Positions 8,652 to 18,828 of a DNA stretch of 64,000 nucleotides are shown here, piece by piece; position 1 is the stretch's first letter, and each line of letters opens with the position of its first letter. The stretch lies in NCBI GenBank assembly GCA_003280995.1, contig QCDG01000004.1, forward strand, positions 61,762 through 125,761, given 5' to 3'. This DNA comes from Prochlorococcus sp. AG-355-A09 (GTDB lineage: Bacteria; Cyanobacteriota; Cyanobacteriia; PCC-6307; Cyanobiaceae). The translations under genes and the position numbers were made by a program. Under the pieces are notes generated by a model. The model was not told the DNA's origin. It saw only the letters and a list, made by a program, of their open reading frames with translations, and searched no databases.

Positions 8652-11093
8652 ATGGATAAGAAACAATTCACTTCCATCTCACTTCAAGAAGAAATGCAAC
8701 GTTCTTATTTGGAGTATGCAATGAGCGTAATAGTTGGACGTGCTTTACCTGATGCAAGAGACGGTCTTAAGCCGGTACAAAGAAGAATCATATTTGCGAT
8801 GTATGAATTAGGTTTAACGCCTGATAAACCATTTAGGAAGTGTGCAAGAGTTGTTGGAGATGTGCTTGGAAAGTACCATCCTCATGGAGATCAAGCAGTA
8901 TATGATGCATTAGTAAAGCTAGTACAAAATTTCTCAACTAAATATCCTACTCTTGACGGACATGGAAATTTTGGATCTGTGGATAATGATCCGCCAGCAG
9001 CAATGAGATATACTGAGACCAGATTATCTCCAATAGCTCATAAAGGATTTCTTGAAGAAATTGGATCAGAAACGGTAAGCTTTTCAAATAACTTTGACGG
9101 TTCTCAAAAAGAACCGGATGTTCTACCAGCCCAACTTCCATTTTTATTGTTGAACGGCTCATCAGGTATCGCTGTTGGCATGGCAACAAATATTCCACCA
9201 CATAACTTAGGGGAAATTGTAGATGGCTTAGTTGCTTTACTAAAAAATAATGATATAAGTGATAAGAAACTTTCTAACATTATAAAAGGACCTGATTTTC
9301 CTACAGGGGGAGAATTAATTTATAGTTCGGCAATTGAGGAACTTTATAAAACAGGAAAAGGATCTATAACGATAAGAGGAGTTGTAAATACTGAAGAAGT
9401 AAATTTAAGCAAAGGAAAACATAAAAAGAATGCACTAATAATTACTGAACTTCCTTACCAAATTAATAAAGCAGGTTGGATTGAAAAATTAGCAGAACTT
9501 GTTAATTCAAGCAAAATTGATGGGATTTCAGATATTAGAGATGAGAGCGACAGAGATGGAATGAGAATTGTAATAGAACTAAAAAAAGATTCTAATTCTG
9601 AAATTGTAATTTCTAATTTATATAAAAAAACAACTCTCCAAACAAACTTTGGCGCAATATTTTTAGCTTTAATTAAAGGCAAGCCTTTACAACTAAACCT
9701 AAGACAATATCTCAACTATTTTCTTGAATTTAGAGAAGAAACAATTAGAAAAAGAACTTATTATTTTCTTAAAAATACTCTTGAAAAATTAGAAATATCA
9801 GAAGGTTTGTGTAAAGCCACAAAAAACATAAAAAAAGTTATAGAAATTATTGAAGGATCAGAAAATTCTGTAGAGGCAAAATCAAAATTAATTGAAAAAT
9901 TTTTCTTAAGTGATAAACAAGCAAATTCAATTTTGGATATGCCACTAAGAAAATTAACAAATTTAGAGAAAAATCAAATTAATGATGAAATAAAAAATTT
10001 GGAAGGAAAAAAGAATTATTTCCAAAAATTATTAAATGATAGAGAATTATTAATTGAATTGCTTATTGAAGAATTTTTAATATTAAAGAAAAAATATAAT
10101 GTTATAAGGAAAACAAAAGTAATTAAAAATATTAATCAAAATGAAGAGTTAGAAACGCTTAATAATCAGATATTAGATGAATTTATAAATAAAAAAACTA
10201 AGTTATATATTGACAATAGACTTTATTTAAAAAAGATGATTTCAAATAATTATAAGAAATCATTTGAGGTTGTAAATAAAATTATAGATAATAAAAATAT
10301 TCAAAAATTTATATGTAATATTGAAAAAAATATAAAATTAATTGGAATCACAAATACAGGAAAGGTATTTAACATTGATTGGGAATCAAGCATTAATAAA
10401 GACTATAAATTAGATAATAAAACACTTGGGAATATTCATCCTAGTGAAATAATAAATTTTCATTCAATTCAAAAACAAATTAGAAATTATCTATGCATAT
10501 TAAATTCAGATGGAAGATTTAAAAAAGTTTTATTTGATGAAGACATGATAAAAAGTAATAGAACTTTCACAATTACAAAATTAAAGAATAATCTAAAGAC
10601 TATCGATTCATTTATTTCTAATGAAAACAAAAATTTAATAATATTAACATCGATAGGAAGAATTTTTAAATTTAATTTATCAAATAAATTTATAACACCA
10701 ACTTCTAAACAATCTCAAGGATTAATACTTACAAAACTTTTACCAACTGAAAAAATCGTATCTTGTTGTACATATGATTATGGGGAAAATATTTTTTTAA
10801 TATCTAAAAAAGGAAAAATCTTTTGTCTAAATAGCGATGAAATTTATTACTCAAATGAATACAGTTTGGGATATTTGAATGAAAAAACCCAACTTAAAAA
10901 CGATTACTTCCTGAAAATAATAACAAGTAACCACTACCTTGATATTGAAACTAATAAGAACAAATCTGCAAGATTGGACCTAAATAAATTAAATTTCAAA
11001 TCCAACAAATCAAATTTTTTAATTGATTTTTTAAAATTAGATAAGGATGAATACCTTGAAAATTGTTTCCGACTTAAAAACTTTCTCAACTAA
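8652..11093 (+). CDS. GyrA/ParC-like type IIA topoisomerase subunit A
   Basis: A 5'-end DNA-breaking subunit of a type IIA topoisomerase, 813 residues. Residues 1-480 are strongly GyrA-like: [28 protein letters not shown] around 73-80 and AAMRYTE with catalytic Tyr120. The C-terminal half is Lys/Asn/Ile-rich and much less conserved; I do not find the GyrA box (QRRGGKG) that gives gyrase DNA wrapping. It may therefore be a ParC-like or second A subunit instead of the main GyrA; the B partner is not in this window. It converges on purF with a 4-base overlap. Confidence 0.85.
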   Translation: MDKKQFTSISLQEEMQRSYLEYAMSVIVGRALPDARDGLKPVQRRIIFAMYELGLTPDKPFRKCARVVGDVLGKYHPHGDQAVYDALVKLVQNFSTKYPTLDGHGNFGSVDNDPPAAMRYTETRLSPIAHKGFLEEIGSETVSFSNNFDGSQKEPDVLPAQLPFLLLNGSSGIAVGMATNIPPHNLGEIVDGLVALLKNNDISDKKLSNIIKGPDFPTGGELIYSSAIEELYKTGKGSITIRGVVNTEEVNLSKGKHKKNALIITELPYQINKAGWIEKLAELVNSSKIDGISDIRDESDRDGMRIVIELKKDSNSEIVISNLYKKTTLQTNFGAIFLALIKGKPLQLNLRQYLNYFLEFREETIRKRTYYFLKNTLEKLEISEGLCKATKNIKKVIEIIEGSENSVEAKSKLIEKFFLSDKQANSILDMPLRKLTNLEKNQINDEIKNLEGKKNYFQKLLNDRELLIELLIEEFLILKKKYNVIRKTKVIKNINQNEELETLNNQILDEFINKKTKLYIDNRLYLKKMISNNYKKSFEVVNKIIDNKNIQKFICNIEKNIKLIGITNTGKVFNIDWESSINKDYKLDNKTLGNIHPSEIINFHSIQKQIRNYLCILNSDGRFKKVLFDEDMIKSNRTFTITKLKNNLKTIDSFISNENKNLIILTSIGRIFKFNLSNKFITPTSKQSQGLILTKLLPTEKIVSCCTYDYGENIFLISKKGKIFCLNSDEIYYSNEYSLGYLNEKTQLKNDYFLKIITSNHYLDIETNKNKSARLDLNKLNFKSNKSNFLIDFLKLDKDEYLENCFRLKNFLN

Positions 11094-12550
11094 GATTTAT
11101 ATTCATTTTCAACCCAATTTAGGTACTCTTGATTTACCGTTCCTGTTACATAAAAACCGGTAAAGCAACTCATCTCCAAATCCTTAATATAAGAATCAGT
11201 GATTATAGATTTTCGCAAACTTTCAACACTTTGATAAACAAGGTTATCAATTTCAAGATGATCAGCAATTTCACTTATTGTTCTATCGTAAGCTATTAAT
11301 TCATCTCTATTTGGCATATTAATTCCATAAACATGAGGATAACGCACTGGAGGAGCTGCTGATGTAAAAAAAACTTTATTTGCTCCTGCATCTTTAGCCA
11401 TTTGTACAATTTCTTTTGAAGTAGTACCTCTTACTATCGAGTCATCAACAATTAATACATTTTTATTTTTAAACTCTGCACTCATAGCATTTAATTTTTG
11501 TCTTACAGATTTTTTACGTTTCTGTTGACCAGGCATTATAAATGTTCTGCCAACATATCTGTTTTTAAAAAAACCTTCTCTATATTCTATCCCTAACTGT
11601 CTTGCAACTTGCATTGCAGCAGGTCGAGAAGAATCAGGAATAGGCATAACTACATCAATATCTCCTGAATTAATTGTCTCTTTTATTGTTTCTGCCAGAT
11701 AATCTCCCATCTTTAAACGAGCTTTGTATACTGAAATTCCATTCATAATTGAATCAGGCCTAGCTAAATAAACATATTCAAAAGCGCAAGGAAATAACAT
11801 TGGATTTTCAGAACATTGTTTAGAAAAAAACTCCCCATTAAGATTTATAAAAACAGCTTCTCCAGGATCTACATCTCTCACTACTTGATAATCGTTATTT
11901 TCAAGCACTAGAGATTCACTAGCAACCATCCACTCTTCTTTTTTTGTGGTTAATGAAAGTCTTTTTCCTATAACTAAAGGCCTAATACCGAAAGGATCTC
12001 TAAATGCTAATAAACCATGTCCTGAAATTAATGCAATTGAAGCGTATGACCCCTGAATTCTTTTATGTAAGGATTTGACAGCTCTAAAAATAATATCAGG
12101 TTCTAATTCTTGATTATTAATTTGTTCTTGTAATTCTGTCGCAAATACGTTTAACAACATTTCAGTATCACTTGAAGAATTTGTATGCCGCTTATCAATA
12201 TTAAATAGTTGTTTTTCTAAATCTCTGGTATTTGTCAAATTTCCATTATGTATCAAAACAATTCCATAAGGAGCATTAACGTAAAAAGGCTGTGCTTCTT
12301 CCACGCTTTCGGCTGAACCCTTTGTTGCATACCTAACATGACCTAATCCAATTTTGCCTATTAAATTCCTCATATCTCTAGTTCTATAAGCAGTATTAAC
12401 GTGACCTTTAGCCTTATGTATATGAAAAACAGTATTTTCCATTGTGGCTATACCTGTTGAGTCTTGACCTCTATGCTGCAAAAGCAAAAGACTATCGTAA
12501 ATTTGTTGATTTACATCATCTGAAGAAACGATTCCAACTATTCCGCACAT
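11090..12550 (-). CDS. purF: Amidophosphoribosyltransferase
   Basis: First committed step of purine synthesis: PRPP plus glutamine gives 5-phosphoribosylamine. It has 486 residues. The N terminus MCGIVGIV provides the Cys2 nucleophile of the class II glutaminase domain; the phosphoribosyltransferase domain carries the PRPP loop [13 protein letters not shown]. No propeptide precedes Cys2 apart from the initiator Met. It follows purL by 47 bases in the same direction, so the two probably share a transcript. Confidence 0.97.
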   Translation of the reverse strand: MCGIVGIVSSDDVNQQIYDSLLLLQHRGQDSTGIATMENTVFHIHKAKGHVNTAYRTRDMRNLIGKIGLGHVRYATKGSAESVEEAQPFYVNAPYGIVLIHNGNLTNTRDLEKQLFNIDKRHTNSSSDTEMLLNVFATELQEQINNQELEPDIIFRAVKSLHKRIQGSYASIALISGHGLLAFRDPFGIRPLVIGKRLSLTTKKEEWMVASESLVLENNDYQVVRDVDPGEAVFINLNGEFFSKQCSENPMLFPCAFEYVYLARPDSIMNGISVYKARLKMGDYLAETIKETINSGDIDVVMPIPDSSRPAAMQVARQLGIEYREGFFKNRYVGRTFIMPGQQKRKKSVRQKLNAMSAEFKNKNVLIVDDSIVRGTTSKEIVQMAKDAGANKVFFTSAAPPVRYPHVYGINMPNRDELIAYDRTISEIADHLEIDNLVYQSVESLRKSIITDSYIKDLEMSCFTGFYVTGTVNQEYLNWVENEYKS

Positions 12551-12597
12551 AACTTAATATCTTAAAAATTTTAATAGTTGAGAAATGTTTTTCATAT

Positions 12598-14937
12598 TTA
12601 AAAGTAACCTGAAATACTATTATTAAATTTTTCGGATAATTCCTCAACCCTTATATTGCAGATATTTTTATCTTGAATTTTTATCTTAAGCGATTCATTA
12701 GATACGTACCCTATTTTTTTTACATAAACACTTGATGGGCAATTTATTTGATTTTGTTTTAAATAATTTAGCCATTCATTTTGTTTTATTTTGCTAACTG
12801 AAAAAATGATTCTAGAACCTCCTTCTGAAAACAATAAATTATCTTCTCTATTTAAATCTTTCTTTAATTCAATTGTTGCACCCTTTCCAGACAAAATACA
12901 AGACTCTGCTAAAGCTATAGCTAAACCACCATCGCTTATATCGTGAGAAGAAACTACAAAACTTTTTGAAATAGCACTTCTTAAAAAACTTTGACAAAAC
13001 TTTTCATCCAACAAATCTATTTTTGGAGGGCGACCTGTGATTTCTCCATGAAAATATTCCAAATAAGAACTAGCTGCAATTGTCACATCTGATTTATAAG
13101 AACCAATCAACCAAATTTGATCATCAATATTTTTCCATTCACTACTTATAGCTTTTTCGACATTATCTATCCTTCCAACCATTCCAATAACTGGAGTAGG
13201 ATTAATAGGAGTTATTTCATTATTTTTATTTTTAGATTCATTGTATAAAGAAACATTACCTCCTGTTACTGGAGTTTCCAATGCTTTACAAGCTTCAGCA
13301 ATTGCATTACAAGAAGAGGAGAGTTGCCAATATCCTATTTCATTCTCTGGAGAAGAAAAATTTAAATTATTTGTGATTGCTACTGGTTCAGCCCCAACAC
13401 AACTAACATTTCGAGCTGATTCTGCGACAGCAGCGATAGTTCCTCTAAAAGGATCAAGAGCAACCCATCTACTATTACAATCAACTGAAGCAGCAACACC
13501 TGAAAATATCTCATTTTTATTTTTTTTATTTTGCTCCCTAAGTCTTATTACAGCTGCATCTGATTTTCCAGGTTTAAAAACTGTATTTGCCTGCACTTGA
13601 GAGTCATATTGTTTATAAATCCATCTTTTAGAAGCTATTGAGGGATTAGAGAGAAGTTTTAAAATAATTTCTGAAAAAGAAAAATTCTTATTTTCCTTCA
13701 ATGAAAATAATTTTTGCTCATTAATTTCTGGTAAATCATCCTCTTTCCATTCCCATTTCTTTAAAAGATAATCAGGTGGATTATTAATCACATTGTGAAA
13801 ATTGACAGGGGTATCATCAGACAAGGCAGAAGTCGGTATTTGCGCAACAATTTTACCTTTATGAGAAATAATTACCTCACTAGTTCCTATAACTTGACCA
13901 ATTACTTTTGCATATAATCCCCACTTATTGAATTTTTCAATTAGATGATTAATTTTTTCTTCTTTAACAACAAACAACATTCTCTCCTGCGATTCAGATA
14001 ATAAATATTGGTATGGAGACATATTATGTTCTCTAGAAGGAACCAAATCTAAATCAATAGATATCCCTAATTTCCCATTTGCAGCCATTTCTGCACTACT
14101 ACATGTTAAACCTGCAGCACCCATATCTTGAGCTGCAATTACATCTCCTGTTTTAAAAGCATCCAAACAGGCTTCAATAAGACTTTTCTCAATAAACGGA
14201 TCACCTACCTGAACTGCTGGTCTATCATCTAATGAGGTTGAAGTTAATTCTGAGCTAGCAAAACTAGCACCACCAACTCCATCTCTACCAGTAGTATTAC
14301 CAACATATAATACTGGTGATCCTATATTTTTAGCTCCAGAACAAACGATTTCATTAGTCTCTAAAAGTCCTAAAGCCATAACATTCACTAAAGGATTTCC
14401 CGAATAACTATCATCGAAATCAATTTCACCTCCAACAGTCGGTACACCAACACAATTTCCATAATGGGCGATACCGGATACAACTCCTCGCAATAAATCA
14501 ACATTTGATGATTTCTCAAGGTTTCCAAATCTCAATGAATTCAATACTGCAATTGGTCTTGCACCCATGGTAAATATATCTCTTAAAATCCCTCCTACTC
14601 CTGTTGCAGCACCTTGAAAGGGTTCAATAGCAGAGGGATGATTATGACTTTCTATTTTAAAAACAAGTTTTTGATTATTTCCAACATCAATAACGCCAGC
14701 ATTCTCTCCAGGTCCAACTAAAACATTTTTACCTTTAGTGGGAAATTTAGATAGTAAAGGTTTTGAATTTCTATAACAACAATGTTCAGACCACATAACG
14801 CCGAACATGCCTAATTCTGTTCTATTAGGTTCTCTCTTTAATCTGTTGCAAATTTCTTCGTAGTCATTAAGTGATAAATTTTCAACTTTGAGGGCCTCAT
14901 TAAGATCATAAAGATCATGATTTTTTTGATTTATCAT
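12598..14937 (-). CDS. purL: Phosphoribosylformylglycinamidine synthase subunit PurL
   Basis: Fourth step of purine synthesis (FGAR to FGAM, ATP- and glutamine-dependent). At 779 residues this is the small PurL type, which needs separate PurQ and PurS subunits, neither present here. Family landmarks are MWSEHCCYRNSKPLL, then ESHNHPSAIEPFQGAATGVG, TVGGEIDFD and the second-half SHDISDGGLAIALAES. Only three bases separate it from the upstream PRC-barrel-like gene, and dnaN lies just beyond, so dnaN, the PRC-barrel gene, purL and purF look like one leftward block starting at the origin. Confidence 0.97.
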   Translation of the reverse strand: MINQKNHDLYDLNEALKVENLSLNDYEEICNRLKREPNRTELGMFGVMWSEHCCYRNSKPLLSKFPTKGKNVLVGPGENAGVIDVGNNQKLVFKIESHNHPSAIEPFQGAATGVGGILRDIFTMGARPIAVLNSLRFGNLEKSSNVDLLRGVVSGIAHYGNCVGVPTVGGEIDFDDSYSGNPLVNVMALGLLETNEIVCSGAKNIGSPVLYVGNTTGRDGVGGASFASSELTSTSLDDRPAVQVGDPFIEKSLIEACLDAFKTGDVIAAQDMGAAGLTCSSAEMAANGKLGISIDLDLVPSREHNMSPYQYLLSESQERMLFVVKEEKINHLIEKFNKWGLYAKVIGQVIGTSEVIISHKGKIVAQIPTSALSDDTPVNFHNVINNPPDYLLKKWEWKEDDLPEINEQKLFSLKENKNFSFSEIILKLLSNPSIASKRWIYKQYDSQVQANTVFKPGKSDAAVIRLREQNKKNKNEIFSGVAASVDCNSRWVALDPFRGTIAAVAESARNVSCVGAEPVAITNNLNFSSPENEIGYWQLSSSCNAIAEACKALETPVTGGNVSLYNESKNKNNEITPINPTPVIGMVGRIDNVEKAISSEWKNIDDQIWLIGSYKSDVTIAASSYLEYFHGEITGRPPKIDLLDEKFCQSFLRSAISKSFVVSSHDISDGGLAIALAESCILSGKGATIELKKDLNREDNLLFSEGGSRIIFSVSKIKQNEWLNYLKQNQINCPSSVYVKKIGYVSNESLKIKIQDKNICNIRVEELSEKFNNSISGYF

Positions 14938-14940
14938 TCT

Positions 14941-15648
14941 TTATATCCAAGGGTCATCTTCTTTTTTTTCACTAAACGGTATAGATGTTCTATCGTTATT
15001 ATAAAAACTTTTTTGTTTATAATCTAAGGTTTGGCTAATATCTTCATCTTCTTCAAGCCATTCCTCTAATCTATTAGAAGCAATATTTTTCATATCATCA
15101 AATCTATCAATGATTTTTTTCCCTTTTTGCATAAATTCATTTTTAATACTTGATTTGATTAAAGATAAATCATCTAAAGAATTACTTTTACAAAATACCA
15201 ACCCAGGTTGTTGATCATTAATATTTTCAATATTTAATTTCCATCTACTAGAACCTGGAATCTTAGGATTTGATCTAGAAACTAAGTAATATTTAATTTT
15301 GCCGGTTTTAATTTCAAATATAAAATCTGCAATAACTCCTATTTTTGATCCATTTACATTTATTAAATTAGCTTCTATTAAAGTTGGAAACCTATTTAAA
15401 GTCGCTAAATCGGAAATAGCAGGATCACCTTTTACATAAATTTCATTATCTATTATTTGAGAAATTTGATTTAATCGCCAAACATTTCTCTTTAAATCAA
15501 AATTTGAAGGACGAGAGTACCATCCTAAAATTCTATGAACAGGAGGATGCATCCAAACATTTTCTCCATTTCCATAATTAAGGGCCATATTACCCTTAAC
15601 ACTATAATTTAATAATTCACTTAATAAAATTTCTTTAGGTAATTTCAA
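14941..15648 (-). CDS. PRC-barrel-like conserved protein beside dnaN
   Basis: Cyanobacterial protein of 235 residues, recognised by its place between dnaN and purL. Two similar beta-rich segments (about 5-115 and 95-160) look like PRC-barrel domains: the hydrophobic pattern around LIEANLINVNGSKIGVIADF and KIKYYLVSRSN fits. The C-terminal 60 residues are acidic and probably disordered. PRC barrels occur in RimM and photosynthetic reaction-centre H subunits; function here is unknown. The start appears to be TTG at 15648, one base after the dnaN stop. Domain call is by pattern only. Confidence 0.8.
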   Translation of the reverse strand: MKLPKEILLSELLNYSVKGNMALNYGNGENVWMHPPVHRILGWYSRPSNFDLKRNVWRLNQISQIIDNEIYVKGDPAISDLATLNRFPTLIEANLINVNGSKIGVIADFIFEIKTGKIKYYLVSRSNPKIPGSSRWKLNIENINDQQPGLVFCKSNSLDDLSLIKSSIKNEFMQKGKKIIDRFDDMKNIASNRLEEWLEEDEDISQTLDYKQKSFYNNDRTSIPFSEKKEDDPWI

Positions 15649-15649
15649 G

Positions 15650-16807
15650 TTAAGAACGAACCTGCACTGGCATAACTAGATAAGTAAAAGAATTGAGGTT
15701 ATTTTCTGGCACAAAAACAGCTGGAGTAGTAGCAATATTACACTTTAAAAGTACGTTTTCAGAAGAAATAACTTTTAAACCTTCTAAGAGATATCTAACA
15801 TTAAATGCAATATCAAAATTTTCTCCTGAGTAAGAAACAGGTATTGATTCATTTGCATTTCCAATATCTTGGGCATCTGCACTAATAGATGCTAAATCTG
15901 TATTATCTAATTTAATCTTTACAACACTACTTTGCTGATCAGCCAAAACAGCAATTCTTTCTAATGAATCAATTAATTTTTTTGTATTAAAATTTAGAAT
16001 TTTAGAAAAAGAATCAGGGATTAATTGTGAATAATTAGGATACGTGCCTTCTAAAGTTCTTGTAGTAATTATTTGATTAGAAGATATAAATACTACTTGA
16101 CCTTTGTCATAGAAAAGCTTAATTGAATTTTCTGAGCTCCTCAAAGATACTAGTTTTTCAATTTCTCTTAATGATCTAGTTGGGATAGTTACCGATAAAT
16201 CATCAAAATTTGAAGATAAGTTTTCTTTATTTTCAATATGTTCTTCATTACCAATTAAAGCAACAGCTAATCTATGGCCATCTGTAGAAGCAGACTCTAA
16301 ATAATTTGGTTTGAAAGTAAAATTGACACCTGTGAGTAGTTGCTTTGAATCATCATTACTACTTGCAAAAATAGTTGATTTTAAAGCCTTTAAAAAAGAA
16401 CTAGGATCAATATTCAAAGAAGTACCGCTTTCAACAAATGGTAAATTAGGATATTCATCAGAGGGAATCCCTTTTAGATTAAAAGAACCTCTGTCACTTT
16501 TTATTAGGATATTATCTGAATTCTCGTCTACTTCTAGGGAAACAGGAGTTTCATTAGGTAGTTTGTTTACTATTTCTGATAAGAGTTTTGAAGGTATAGT
16601 AATAGCTCCACTATTTTTAACAGTTCCATCAAAAGAAGTTTGAATTCCTAAATTTAAGTCAAATCCTGTGACGCTGATTTTATTAGTGCCTTCGTCGGCT
16701 GTTAAAAGTATGTTTGCAAGAATTGGATGCGTTGGCCTTGAAGCAACTGCTTTGCTTACTAATTGTATAGCATTATTTAGTTCATTTTGATTACAAATAA
16801 TTTCCAT
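15650..16807 (-). CDS. dnaN: DNA polymerase III beta sliding clamp
   Basis: Ring-shaped processivity clamp of the replicative polymerase, 385 residues. The three clamp domains are visible: N-terminal LVSKAVASRPTHPILANILL, central FASSNDDSKQLLTGVNFTF with TDGHRLAVA, and the C-terminal VRYLLEGLKVI ending in a hydrophobic VMPVQVR. dnaN is the conventional first gene of Prochlorococcus chromosomes and reads away from the proposed origin at 16808-17145. dnaA is not adjacent, as is common in cyanobacteria. Confidence 0.97.
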   Translation of the reverse strand: MEIICNQNELNNAIQLVSKAVASRPTHPILANILLTADEGTNKISVTGFDLNLGIQTSFDGTVKNSGAITIPSKLLSEIVNKLPNETPVSLEVDENSDNILIKSDRGSFNLKGIPSDEYPNLPFVESGTSLNIDPSSFLKALKSTIFASSNDDSKQLLTGVNFTFKPNYLESASTDGHRLAVALIGNEEHIENKENLSSNFDDLSVTIPTRSLREIEKLVSLRSSENSIKLFYDKGQVVFISSNQIITTRTLEGTYPNYSQLIPDSFSKILNFNTKKLIDSLERIAVLADQQSSVVKIKLDNTDLASISADAQDIGNANESIPVSYSGENFDIAFNVRYLLEGLKVISSENVLLKCNIATTPAVFVPENNLNSFTYLVMPVQVRS

Positions 16808-16934
16808 CAGAATTTGGAACTTTTTACAAATACAATATACTTTTTTCGTAAATTAAATTCAATCAATTTATTTTTTACTCTTTTTCTAATAGAAAAATAA
16901 ATAATAAAATAAAAAATTTAGTAGTAGTAGTTGC

Positions 16935-16952
16935 TGTGGGAACTGTGGAATT
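16935..16952 (-). promoter_or_regulatory. Pair of abutting DnaA-box-like sites
   Basis: On the minus strand, AATTCCACA (16944-16952) and GTTCCCACA (16935-16943) lie head to tail without spacing. Each differs from TTTTCCACA at two positions. Their setting beside dnaN supports DnaA binding, but each alone would be weak evidence. Confidence 0.55.
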
Positions 16953-17057
16953 CTTAAATTTAACAGCTTTTCTATTTAGTTTACGAAGAAAAGAATATGT
17001 GTAAAAAATTTTTTATTTGTTAAATATTTTTTACTTTTTTCGAAAATTTTAAATTTA

Positions 17058-17098
17058 TTCAACAAATAGAATTATTTGTCATATACTTTTCAACAAAT
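17058..17098 (+). repeat. Direct repeat TTCAACAAAT in AT-rich origin segment
   Basis: Identical decamers TTCAACAAAT occur at 17058-17067 and 17089-17098, 31 bases apart (about three helical turns). The core AACAAAT also occurs inverted at 17015-17021 (ATTTGTT). Between the decamers, ACAAATA and TATTTGT at 17062-17079 form a 7-base inverted repeat. Such reiterated AT-rich motifs recall origin unwinding elements. Confidence 0.6.
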
Positions 17099-17116
17099 GA
17101 GGATTGTTTTTAATTG

Positions 17117-17125
17117 ATTTCCACA
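17117..17125 (+). promoter_or_regulatory. DnaA-box-like site ATTTCCACA
   Basis: One mismatch from the cyanobacterial DnaA box TTTTCCACA. It lies about 20 bases beyond the AT-rich repeats on the thrC side of the intergenic region. Confidence 0.6.
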
Positions 17126-17145
17126 GACACTATTTTTTTTGGATT

Positions 17146-18249
17146 TTAATATCCTAAGATTTTAGTTATATTTTTTAATGAAGGTTCAATATTTTTCCTA
17201 AAAATAGCATCGTTGTTTTTTATAGCGCAATCAGGATCTTTCAATCCATTTCCAGTCAGAACACAAACAATAGTCGATTCTTTCTGAATTCTATTTTTAT
17301 TTTTAATCAATCCAGCAACTGATGCTGCACTGGCAGGTTCACAAAATACTCCCTCTTTAGCAAGAATTTTATAAGCATTGATTATTTCTTCATCTGTAAC
17401 AGATTGAAAGTCTCCTTTACTCTCTTTCCTTACTTTTTTTGCTTTTTCTCTATTTACAGGATTTCCAATTCTTATTGCAGTTGCAATTGTTTCTGGATCC
17501 TTCACTATTATATTTTTTACTAATGGAGCAGAGCCTTCGGACTGAAAACCCATCATGATTGGTAATTTCAAATTCCTTTTTATTTTTGAATATTCTTTAA
17601 ATCCCATCCAATAAGCAGTTATGTTTCCTGCATTACCCATTGGAATACAAAGCCAATCAGGAGCATAACCTAAGTCATCAACTATTTCAAAAGCTGCTGT
17701 CTTTTGTCCTTGTATTCGATATGGATTAACAGAATTAACAAGTTCTATAGGATGTTCTGAGGATAAATCTCTAACAATTTCAAGAGCTTTATCAAAGTTT
17801 CCATTAATAGATATTATCTCAGCGCCATACATTAATGCTTGCGCAAGCTTTCCTTGTGCAACAAAACCTTCTGGGATTAAAACATAAGGTTTTAATCCTC
17901 CTCTGGAAGCATATGCAGCTGCGGCAGCAGAGGTATTTCCAGTACTTGCACAAATTACTGCTTCACGGCCTTCTTCTTTTGCTTTGCTAATTGCCATAGT
18001 CATTCCACGATCTTTAAAAGATCCTGTTGGATTAAGGCCATCATATTTTAAAAAAACTTTTGTCCCATTTCCAATTAAGTTGCTAATTGACTCGCTTAGA
18101 ATTAGTGGTGTATTTCCTTCATTTAGGGAAATAATAGGAGTTTTATTTGTAACTGGAAGATATTGTTTATAAGCTTCTATTAGACCTGGCCACCTTTTTT
18201 TTCTGTAATTAATACGCAGTTTATTTTTTATTTTATTTAATAACACCAT
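17146..18249 (-). CDS. thrC: Threonine synthase
   Basis: PLP enzyme converting O-phosphohomoserine to threonine. It has 367 residues, the short bacterial form. The Schiff-base lysine lies in GSFKDRGM (Lys79), the phosphate-binding loop is [17 protein letters not shown], and [12 protein letters not shown] is the second PLP-phosphate site. Its start lies six bases after the stop of the DUF1400 gene, itself abutting the ABC1 kinase gene, so these three leftward genes probably form one transcript. The enzyme ends beside the probable origin. Confidence 0.95.
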   Translation of the reverse strand: MVLLNKIKNKLRINYRKKRWPGLIEAYKQYLPVTNKTPIISLNEGNTPLILSESISNLIGNGTKVFLKYDGLNPTGSFKDRGMTMAISKAKEEGREAVICASTGNTSAAAAAYASRGGLKPYVLIPEGFVAQGKLAQALMYGAEIISINGNFDKALEIVRDLSSEHPIELVNSVNPYRIQGQKTAAFEIVDDLGYAPDWLCIPMGNAGNITAYWMGFKEYSKIKRNLKLPIMMGFQSEGSAPLVKNIIVKDPETIATAIRIGNPVNREKAKKVRKESKGDFQSVTDEEIINAYKILAKEGVFCEPASAASVAGLIKNKNRIQKESTIVCVLTGNGLKDPDCAIKNNDAIFRKNIEPSLKNITKILGY

Positions 18250-18255
18250 GATTTT

Positions 18256-18828
18256 TTAATTTGTTTTGATTTTTTCTAGAGGGGAATTGGTGAAAAAAGT
18301 TAATAATTCCGAAATCGATTCTACTTTATTCATAACTTTGCTCAAAGCGCTTACATCCAAAATTACAGTTTTAGTTGGATATCCTTCAAAAAAATTTACT
18401 AGATTTATTTTTCCATTTCCTATGTTAATTCCTTGAATTACGCTTGCTCTAAGGGCCAACATACCTGTTCTTTCATCAGTTGCTTTGGGTGGGTGGATAA
18501 TAGATGAAAGTCTTGTTAAAAAAACATTTCCTATTTCAGAATATACTAGTTTGCTTGCAATGGTAATAGGAACTTCAAAATCTTTGTTTAAAACTTTTCT
18601 AATTTCTTCATCCGGAGACCCAGTTGCTTTTAAAATTCTTTTTAATTGTCCTGTAGATTTACCTTCTTTAGCAAAAGTTTTTAAAGAATTTACTTTAATT
18701 GTTCTAGAAAATATGCTGTACGTGATTTTAATTTCTTCAGCAGTATAAGCTTTTGGGACATTAAAAAATAATGGAGAAATTACTAAACTAAAAAATAATT
18801 TTAATTTTAAAAATTTACTAAACTTCAT
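18256..18828 (-). CDS. Stand-alone DUF1400 domain protein, secreted
   Basis: Protein of 190 residues. Residues 1-29 are a clear signal peptide (basic start, hydrophobic core, ending near AYTAEE), so it is probably exported. The rest resembles DUF1400, a cyanobacterial domain usually found at the N terminus of an alpha/beta hydrolase: AEEIKITYSIFSRTIKV, then LTRLSSIIHPP and LRASVIQGINIGNGKINLVNF. The hydrolase part is absent. Function unknown. It is fused in layout, with zero spacing, to the upstream ABC1 kinase gene. Confidence 0.75.
   Translation of the reverse strand: MKFSKFLKLKLFFSLVISPLFFNVPKAYTAEEIKITYSIFSRTIKVNSLKTFAKEGKSTGQLKRILKATGSPDEEIRKVLNKDFEVPITIASKLVYSEIGNVFLTRLSSIIHPPKATDERTGMLALRASVIQGINIGNGKINLVNFFEGYPTKTVILDVSALSKVMNKVESISELLTFFTNSPLEKIKTN

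Larger units (their letters stand above)
16808..17145. other. Putative replication origin (oriC)
   Basis: The only gene-free stretch longer than 300 bases. It lies between dnaN and thrC, the junction where Prochlorococcus genomes are numbered from. Three nonamers resemble DnaA boxes (cyanobacterial form TTTTCCACA): ATTTCCACA at 17117-17125, and on the minus strand AATTCCACA at 16944-16952 and GTTCCCACA at 16935-16943, the latter two abutting. An almost pure A+T segment at about 16999-17110 could be the unwinding element. The base composition of the flanks also appears to change across it. Origin function is inferred. Confidence 0.7.
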
